DNA from: Rickettsiales bacterium
GTDB lineage: Bacteria > Pseudomonadota > Alphaproteobacteria > Rickettsiales > Deianiraeaceae
NCBI GenBank assembly: GCA_947378695.1
Contig: CANCKZ010000031.1
Coordinates: forward strand, 1-7,414
Reading direction: 5' to 3'
DNA length: 7,414 bases
Below, piece after piece: positions 1 through 4,648 of the stretch (the first letter of the stretch is position 1; each line of letters starts with the position of its first letter). The translations under genes were made by a program, and so were the position numbers. The notes beneath the pieces are model-generated. The model did no database searches. It saw only the letters and a program-made list of their open reading frames with translations, and was not told where the DNA came from.

Positions 1-127
1 CAAGCTTGATTACCACCTCAACAATCCTGAAATGCTTCAAGCAATTAACGATGGTGTATCAAAAGCGAAGGTTACATCGTGGAATGATGCTTCAAAGTTT
101 TTATACGAAACAGTGAAGCAACTATAA
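1..127 (+). CDS. C-terminal end of a probable glycosyltransferase (5' end outside window)
   Basis: An open frame enters from the left edge (first whole codon at base 2) and stops with TAA at 125-127, giving 41 residues that begin KLDYHLNNPEML and end ASKFLYETVKQL. The short helical tail with a W-x-D/E-A-shaped stretch (SWNDASKFL) resembles the last helix of family 4 glycosyltransferases, where 'W...A..l...l' normally closes the protein. That assignment rests on pattern only; no catalytic residues lie in the window. The gene converges on the next one with 19 bases between the two stops, and both appear to belong to a glycan-synthesis region. It could equally be the tail of an unrelated protein. 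Confidence 0.4.
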   Translation, partial: KLDYHLNNPEMLQAINDGVSKAKVTSWNDASKFLYETVKQL

Positions 128-146
128 CCACAATCAGATCTTGATT

Positions 147-1539
147 TCAAGCCTTTACCTCACTTGCCACAACATCGCAAAGTTCGTGAGAGAAGTCCTT
201 CCATGTACGAAGTTTTGTCTGTGAAATTTCAGTGCGTTTATTGGCGATAACCTCGTCGTTTTGAATATATTTCAAAATTGTTGCATACCATTTGTCAAAA
301 TCTGCACAGTTAATCATCTCACAAACGCCTTGTCCGGCTTCCGGCATTGATGAATTATCCGAGGAAATAACCGGCGTTCCAACTTCAAGAGACTCCGTTA
401 TTGGCATTCCCCAGCCCTCCGCAATTGAAGGAAACAGCGAAAACCTTGCGTTTTTCAGAAGAACCATTTTCTCTTCATCTTGAACAAATGGTGGGCGAAT
501 AATGTAATTCAAGGTTGCCATTTCTTCTTGAATGCTTTCCGTCATCCAGCCTTTTCCACCCACAACAACAAGGGGGATTAACGATTCAGGGTTTTCCGCT
601 GCAATTTTTGACCAAACATCAAGAAGAAGTCTGTGGCTTTTGCGTGGTTCAACAGTGCAAAGAATAATTGCATATTTCCCCGCATTAATGTTATATTTTT
701 CAAGAATTTCCACTGTTGTTTGTGTGTCGATATTTGGTGTTGAATCTGTTGCTAGTTGCACGGGAGTAATTCTTTCAGCGGGAAACTTCGCACCAATTTC
801 GTTTATGTAGCTTGTTAAATCTTGTTTCACAAATTTTGAATCAGTCACGATGAAATCTGCAAATTTCAAAACTTGTGGAAGATATTGCTGAAATTCTTGT
901 GCTAATCTTTTGTTAAAAACTGAGGCGTTTCTAATGGCAATGATATCATGAATTATCACGCCTAATTTGAAGCCGTGCCTTACCTTTTGTTGTTGAATGA
1001 ATGGAAATTCAGTGCGAGGAATGCCCGAATGAAAAAAACAATCAATTTTGGAAAAATCCAGCGGCTTTGCATCAACGCATTTAACATATTTTTTAAGAGC
1101 AACATTACGTGAAGCTTTTTCTGCCGCAATTGCATTGGCATTTTTCCCGTGCCCAACAATAAAATGAAAAATTTTTATAAGAGGCTTCCACAAATCTTTT
1201 TCAAGTAATCGTGCATAGGTATAATTTCTAACCGCTTTTTTTTTGGGAAATTTACTGGAAAAAACATACAAAAGCATATCAAGAATTCGCACAAAAAAAT
1301 GCAAATTTGGCAGAAATTGCTTGTGCGTGAACTTAACGGTTGATACATCGTATTGCATAATATTTTTGGCTTGTATGGTCAAAAAAAGCGTTTATTGTTT
1401 GAAATCTGGAATCGTTATGGAATGCTTCGTGAACTTTCTTTGTAACATTTGTTATGCCACCAAATTCGCCGTGAACAATAAGTGTAACATCAATCGCGAT
1501 TATTGGTTTTTGTGTTGTCTGATTTGTTGGTGTGCTCAT
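147..1539 (-). pseudogene. Family 4 glycosyltransferase, split by a +1 frameshift
   Basis: This would be a cytoplasmic enzyme moving a sugar from a nucleotide-sugar to a growing surface glycan. It is read in two frames. An N-terminal piece starts at ATG 1539 and carries the glycosyltransferase opening IAIDVTLIVHGEFGGITNVT. The main piece ends with TGA at 147-149; its only nearby start is a TTG at 1382, which is not convincing as a true start. The frames meet at a run of seven T on the coding strand (1381-1387). Deleting one T gives a continuous 463-residue protein, normal for the family. In that numbering the donor-binding motif VEPRKSHRLLLDVW begins near 296, GGKGW is at 327-331, and the E-x7-E motif in AEGWGMPITES has glutamates 374 and 382, followed by GTPVISSDNSSMPEAGQG. 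All key motifs are intact, so the lesion is recent, phase-variable or a sequencing error. A second long homopolymer (nine A, coding strand, 1236-1244) lies in frame. No strong Shine-Dalgarno precedes ATG 1539. Confidence 0.82.
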
Positions 1540-1561
1540 TGACTTACTTATTGACTTACTG
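1538..1561 (-). repeat. Two tandem 12-bp copies at the glycosyltransferase start
   Basis: On the + strand the unit ATTGACTTACTT (1538-1549) is followed at once by ATTGACTTACTG (1550-1561), differing in the last base. On the coding strand this reads as two AGTAAGTCAAT blocks, and the downstream block runs into the ATG at 1539. Twelve bases keep the frame, and the weak purine stretch AGTAAG is the only Shine-Dalgarno candidate. It is a plausible slippage duplication. Confidence 0.6.
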
Positions 1562-1574
1562 ATTGGTTGTTGAA

Positions 1575-1580
1575 ATTATA
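1575..1580 (-). promoter_or_regulatory. Possible -10 element for the glycosyltransferase
   Basis: The - strand reads TATAAT here, 35 bases upstream of ATG 1539. At 17 bp spacing the -35 position reads TATATA, which is a poor match to TTGACA. In such AT-rich DNA a lone TATAAT is weak evidence. Confidence 0.3.
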
Positions 1581-1643
1581 ACTTCACCACCATAATTTAT
1601 ATAAATTTAATTATCAAACAATATTTTTTTTCAAAAAAAATGC

Positions 1644-1672
1644 TTGACATTTCAAAAACAATCGTGATTGAT
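1644..1672 (+). promoter_or_regulatory. Probable promoter of tRNA-Val
   Basis: A perfect -35 box TTGACA lies at 1644-1649. Seventeen bases later comes ATTGAT (1667-1672), a weak -10 with three of six consensus bases. The predicted transcript would begin a few bases before the mature tRNA at 1683, which is the usual layout for a single tRNA gene. Confidence 0.5.
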
Positions 1673-1682
1673 GAAGTGAAAT

Positions 1683-1759
1683 GGGTGACTAGCTCAGCTG
1701 GTTAGAGCAATTCTCTTACAAAGAATAGGTCTGGGGTTCGAATCCCTAGTCACCCACCA
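1683..1759 (+). tRNA. tRNA-Val, anticodon UAC, CCA encoded
   Basis: The 77-nt cloverleaf is complete. The acceptor stem is GGGTGAC with GTCACCC. The D arm is GCTC-AGCTGGTTA-GAGC. The anticodon stem is ATTCT with AGAAT around the loop CTTACAA, which places anticodon TAC at 1717-1719 and reads valine GUA and related codons. The variable loop is five bases. The T arm is TGGGG-TTCGAAT-CCCTA with one G-T pair. The discriminator is A, and CCA is encoded at 1757-1759. Bases T8, A9 and T33 are in place. It stands alone between divergently arranged glycan genes. No repeat of its 3' end is seen elsewhere in the window, so there is no sign that it is an occupied integration site. Confidence 0.96.
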
Positions 1760-1765
1760 TTTTTC

Positions 1766-1788
1766 TTGTGTGAAAAATTATCACACGA
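1766..1788 (+). terminator. Hairpin after tRNA-Val, possible weak terminator
   Basis: TTGTGTGA (1766-1773) can pair with TCACACGA (1781-1788) across the seven-base loop AAAATTA. This gives eight pairs, one of them a G-T. It begins seven bases after the tRNA CCA end. No T-run follows, so it may be a processing or partial stop structure rather than a classic intrinsic terminator. Confidence 0.35.
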
Positions 1789-1904
1789 ATTTCCACGGTT
1801 TCACAATGTTGTTGAAAATAACTCTATTGATGCAAACTCCAATGATACAAACGCACTTGCTCTGTTTAACCCCTAAACTTCTGGTGTTTTATTAAAAATT
1901 TCAT

Positions 1905-1933
1905 TTGACAATTTCCAAACAATGCGTTTTATT
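1905..1933 (+). promoter_or_regulatory. Probable promoter of the SGYLRT-motif gene
   Basis: A perfect TTGACA (1905-1910) is followed after 17 bases by TTTATT (1928-1933), four of six matches to TATAAT. Transcription would start near 1940, giving a leader of roughly 28 bases with the Shine-Dalgarno AGGGA at 1959-1963. It suggests this gene is transcribed independently of the tRNA. Confidence 0.5.
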
Positions 1934-1967
1934 TTCAATAAATTAAGCAAATTCATTCAGGGAAAAT

Positions 1968-3110
1968 ATGATTATACGGCACATTGCAAGGCGAGTTTTA
2001 AAAGCATTAAAAAAACGCAAAAACTTGAACCTTATGGCAGATATTGTTGCAAATGTTTCGCAAAAGTCCTGTGCAAATGATGTTTTTAATGATGCACACC
2101 AAAAAAAAGCGATTGAGTATTTGAAATCTCGTGGTCATAGTTTCAATTCTCCATTTGAAACAAGGCAAAGAAAGGCTTTTGATTGCAGTGGGCTGAAAAT
2201 TGCCGTTTGCATGTCGGGATATTTGCGGACATATCAAAAAACGGCGGAATCTTTTTGCAAAAATGTGCTTGAACCACTCAATGCCGATTTATTTATTTAC
2301 ACGCCAAGCAAATCTGGTGTTAGCTGGGAGGTTGTGAAAGATAAATTCCATCAAGTTGTTTCAAACGAAGACAGAAAAAGTGATGAAGTTACATTTGAAA
2401 CGCTTTGCAAATACTACCCGCAAGAACGCATTAAAAAACACAAAATTTGGGAATATGACGAATCAATTTTCAACGAAGAATGGCTGAAAGATAAGCTTAC
2501 ATGGGACGATCGTGACCCAAGAAGAGTTGCTTCGTTTTATTATCACATAGAAAAATGTAACGAATTAAAAAAACAATACGAAGAAGAAAACGGCTTTAAA
2601 TATGATATAGTCATTCGCCTTCGTGGAGACCTCGCCTTCATTGAAACATTTAATTTGCAAGGCGTTGTGGAAGACGCACAACTTTCAAACACGGTGTATT
2701 ACAACGCTTTCAACCACGTTTCACCATCTGGAAGAAGATATATTGACGCATCATTTATGGTGCCGTTTTATAACATCGAAAAAGGAATTCACCTGCCAAG
2801 CGGCGAACATTATTTCAACGATTTTATCACAGTTGGAAATTCCCACAATATGGATTTGGCGTGTTCGGTTTATTCCAATATGAAAAAATACATAATGGAG
2901 GATAAACTTGGAACAAACCCTGAAATGTTGTTTTTGTATCACATAATGAATCAAAAAATTGGTGCAACAATGGAAAACATGACAACAGCATTTTTATTTC
3001 GTGAATACTGCCAAACGGTTTTGAACGAATTTAGTTACGGAAAAAAATCGCAAGAGTGCCTTGCCGACAGAAATTATAACTATATCCAAAACGACAAGAT
3101 TGGTCTTTGA
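1968..3110 (+). CDS. Putative sugar transferase with SGYLRT motif
   Basis: A 380-residue soluble-looking protein without a signal peptide. The start is ATG 1968 behind AGGGA at 1959-1963, four bases upstream. After a basic N-terminal stretch (residues 1-20) and a linker, the conserved core begins with LKIAVCMSGYLRTYQKTAES (residues 76-95) and ADLFIYT (106-112). YDIVIRLRGDL follows at 212-222. Similar 'SG.LRT ... aDvFihT ... fD.vir.RpDl' layouts occur in proteins coded in polysaccharide and glycosylation loci, often annotated as hypothetical or glycosyltransferase-like, and the RLRGDL segment could stand in for a metal/nucleotide-sugar site. ITVGNSHNMD (287-296) and NPEMLFLYH (317-325) fit the later part of the same pattern. 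Neighbours are a family 4 glycosyltransferase and a sugar nucleotidyltransferase, which supports a role in glycan assembly. The exact sugar and reaction cannot be read from the sequence. The stop TGA abuts the converging gene with no spacer. Confidence 0.75.
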   Translation: MIIRHIARRVLKALKKRKNLNLMADIVANVSQKSCANDVFNDAHQKKAIEYLKSRGHSFNSPFETRQRKAFDCSGLKIAVCMSGYLRTYQKTAESFCKNVLEPLNADLFIYTPSKSGVSWEVVKDKFHQVVSNEDRKSDEVTFETLCKYYPQERIKKHKIWEYDESIFNEEWLKDKLTWDDRDPRRVASFYYHIEKCNELKKQYEEENGFKYDIVIRLRGDLAFIETFNLQGVVEDAQLSNTVYYNAFNHVSPSGRRYIDASFMVPFYNIEKGIHLPSGEHYFNDFITVGNSHNMDLACSVYSNMKKYIMEDKLGTNPEMLFLYHIMNQKIGATMENMTTAFLFREYCQTVLNEFSYGKKSQECLADRNYNYIQNDKIGL

Positions 3111-3843
3111 TTACCGTTTCAAAGCCAAGAACTTTTCAAGATCTTCCGGTACTCCAATGCCGTGCATTGCCGATGCCGGAATTTCAAATGTTCCAACTTT
3201 GTGTCCGTTTTTAATTATGTAATTATAAGCTGGGCAAACATAAAATTCGTTGTTGAATCTGTCGTTTCTGGCAATCATATCAACAGCACCATCACAGAAA
3301 ATACTGCCGTGTTTAAACAGGTAAATTCCAACTGTTGCTTTGTTTGAAATCACAACTTTTTCGGCAACACGAACTACAAGTCCGTTTTCATCACTTTGTG
3401 CAAAGGACCACTTTGGATTATTTTCATAATCGTGAAATGTTAATATTGAAGCATCAAGTTGTTTTGCAAGCATATCGTTGATGAAATCTTGTATATTGCA
3501 ATTGACGATTTGGTCTGAATTTGCAAACAGCAAAGGCGTTTCGTTATTGATATATTTGCGTGCGTGAAGTATTGTGCAAGTGGCACCTTCCGTTGTGAAA
3601 TTGCTTTCAAGTGGGATAAACTCCGCATTATATTGCGATTTTATACGCTCAACAGTTTTGGGTATAGTTCTGTAAGTCCTCCAGCTTTGCAATGAGGTAG
3701 TAATTGGCTTTTATGCCAATGTTTTTCATAACCGCTTCAATCATTGGAACGCCGTTCACATCAATAAATGGCTTTGGGTCGGTGTATCCTGCTGTTTTGA
3801 AGCGAGAACCATTTCCCGCCATTGGAATAACTACATTTATCAT
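3111..3843 (-). pseudogene. Sugar-phosphate nucleotidyltransferase, split by a +1 frameshift
   Basis: Enzymes of this family join a sugar-1-phosphate to a nucleoside triphosphate to make an activated sugar for glycan synthesis in the cytoplasm. The N-terminal piece begins best at ATG 3843 (MINVVIPMAGNGSRF), where family proteins normally start. It carries the nucleotide-binding loop GNGSRF and the PKP lysine, and stops at 3649-3651. The rest is in another frame and ends with TAA at 3111-3113. Dropping one base in the CCCAAAA stretch of the coding strand (3656-3662) joins EDLQNYTQ to TVERIKSQ and yields 243 residues, a normal family length. In that numbering TEGATCT starts at 84, the probable metal aspartate is D110 in ANSDQ, AEK is at 160-162, and MHGIGVPEDLEKFL is at 226-239. 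Longer starts at 3885 or GTG 3918 add a stretch unlike the family. No clear Shine-Dalgarno precedes 3843. The intact motifs argue against old decay. Confidence 0.8.
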
Positions 3844-4220
3844 TGAGTTTTTATAATAAGGGTTGAATATTTTGAAGGTTGACATCTGAAACAAGTTGCA
3901 CTTCAAGCATATTTGCACGATGGAACAATGGAATCATATTTTTTTTAAATATGTTAAATAACCCAAACAATTAATCATCGCTTAATATCTACCAAAAAAT
4001 GACGGCATAAATTTGCACCATACATTTGATATACACCAAGCATTATTTTATAAACAATATTATCATTTGTTAATAATAAAAAAATTGTGGAAAATGTTTG
4101 GTAAATTTTTTTAAGCTTCCACATTCACTATGTTGTAATATACATAATAAACTTTTTTCAACCGCTACCAAACAACAGATTTCTTAGTCACTAAAAACCG
4201 ATTTTTTATTTTTTTTCCTC

Positions 4221-4240
4221 CAAAAAGTGTGCAAAAAGTG
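4221..4240 (+). repeat. Two CAAAAAGTG direct repeats, 11 bp apart
   Basis: CAAAAAGTG occurs at 4221-4229 and again at 4232-4240, an offset of 11 bases, about one helical turn. It sits immediately before the strong inverted repeat. The spacing would place both copies on the same face of the helix, as for paired binding sites, but chance is possible in this A-rich DNA. Confidence 0.45.
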
Positions 4241-4272
4241 CATTTTTGTTATAGCACGCTATAACAAAAGTG
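4241..4272. promoter_or_regulatory. Strong inverted repeat, operator-like or RNA hairpin
   Basis: TTTTGTTATAGC (4244-4255) is followed by AC and then the perfect reverse complement GCTATAACAAAA (4258-4269). The outer bases CA (4241-4242) and TG (4271-4272) extend it, with a T-G pair at 4243/4270, making 15 pairs in RNA. The two-base centre makes it nearly symmetric, as expected for a dimeric repressor site. No T-run follows directly, so it is not a typical terminator. No -35/-10 pair was recognised around it. Confidence 0.6.
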
Positions 4273-4367
4273 ATGATCGTCATTTTCACGCAAAATAAAG
4301 AAGTCAATTCCTATAAGGGTTTTTTCGTTTTTGGTTTAAAAAAAAAAATTTTTTTTCTTTTTTATTT

Positions 4368-4577
4368 TTGTTATACTGTACTAGTACAGTGATACACCAA
4401 GCGGAAAATGGCGTGAAAATTCTTCTTGACAACTCCATTTTTTACAGGCAAAGTTCGCTGGAATCTTTGCTAATCATTTTTGTTGGAGCAATAATCGTTG
4501 TGCCGGTAATTCTTTGCTACACATTCTTCACATATCGCATTTTCAAAGGCAAGGCAAAGGAATTGACATATTATTAA
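4368..4577 (+). pseudogene. cydB: Remnant resembling the C-terminus of cytochrome bd oxidase subunit II
   Basis: The frame is open from 4317 to TAA at 4575-4577. Its only starts are TTG 4368 and two GTG codons, none with a Shine-Dalgarno. Counting from TTG 4368, residues about 17-69 read like the end of CydB. A membrane helix LLIIFVGAIIVVPVILCYTF is followed by the positively charged tail YRIFKGKAKELTYY, matching the 'P.iL.YT...Y.vFrGK' ending of that family; SSLESL before the helix fits the preceding loop. Full CydB has over 300 residues and several more helices, none of which is coded upstream, where the DNA turns into A/T runs. I therefore read it as a truncated leftover of a rearranged cyd locus in a region now carrying an export operon. 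Alternatively it is a small one-helix membrane protein in its own right. Confidence 0.5.
4375..4390. repeat. Perfect 16-bp palindrome
   Basis: ACTGTACTAGTACAGT is its own reverse complement. It lies just after the A/T tract and at the 5' edge of the cydB-like remnant, where homology is lost. It could be a dimeric regulator site; no promoter was recognised around it. Confidence 0.55.
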
Positions 4578-4602
4578 GAAGTTTGATATTGACATTTATA
4601 AT
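4574..4602 (+). promoter_or_regulatory. Probable promoter of the export operon
   Basis: TTAAGA (4574-4579, four of six -35 matches) is followed by a 17-bp spacer and a perfect -10 box TATAAT (4597-4602). Transcription would start near 4609, giving a leader of about 40 bases before ATG 4649. The -35 overlaps the TAA stop of the cydB-like remnant. An 8-bp direct repeat ATTGACAT occurs at 4562-4569 and 4588-4595, flanking the -35. Confidence 0.5.
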
Positions 4603-4648
4603 GTATATCTCAACCGTATTTTTATGTTGAACATAATAGGTCGTTACT

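Larger units (their letters stand above)
3844..4367. other. Long AT-rich intergenic stretch
   Basis: No convincing gene is seen in these 524 bases on either strand. The stretch holds a 28-codon open frame just upstream of the nucleotidyltransferase (3851-3937, - strand), a 9-bp direct repeat (4221-4229 and 4232-4240), a strong inverted repeat (4241-4272), an A11/T8 tract (4338-4356), and many T-runs. A 7-bp inverted pair, TGTGGAA at 4086-4092 and TTCCACA at 4117-4123, also occurs. It probably separates the glycan island from the export operon and may carry regulatory signals for both. Confidence 0.6.

Noticed and set aside
532..810. Long frames on the + strand opposite the glycosyltransferase, and similar ones opposite or inside the other genes.
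   Set aside because: They are shadows of the real frames: no family resemblance and no ribosome-binding sites, while the opposite or overlapping frame carries clear motifs.
1683..1759. tRNA-Val as an integration site for a genomic island.
   Set aside because: No direct repeat of the tRNA 3' end and no integrase or recombinase gene in the window.
1766..1876. A 36-codon frame from TTG 1766 with an N/S/D-rich end (ENNSIDANSNDTNALALFNP).
   Set aside because: It overlaps the hairpin after the tRNA, has a TTG start without a ribosome-binding site, and resembles no family I know.
4086..4123. TGTGGAAAA and TTCCACA look like one-off DnaA boxes in inverted orientation in AT-rich DNA, hinting at an origin.
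   Set aside because: Only two imperfect matches, no cluster, and no dnaA, dnaN, gyr or hemE-type neighbours.
4304..4330. CCT-ATA-AGG followed by a T-run as an intrinsic terminator.
   Set aside because: A three-pair stem is too short to stop transcription.
3960..4370. Possible CRISPR array or tandem repeats in the AT-rich stretch.
   Set aside because: No regularly spaced repeat unit is present; only isolated short repeats and homopolymers.
4273..4392. A 39-residue frame starting right after the big inverted repeat (MIVIFTQNKEVNSYKG...), ending in a hydrophobic stretch.
   Set aside because: No Shine-Dalgarno, and the hydrophobic half is just the A/T homopolymer tract translated. Its position after the inverted repeat is suggestive but not enough.
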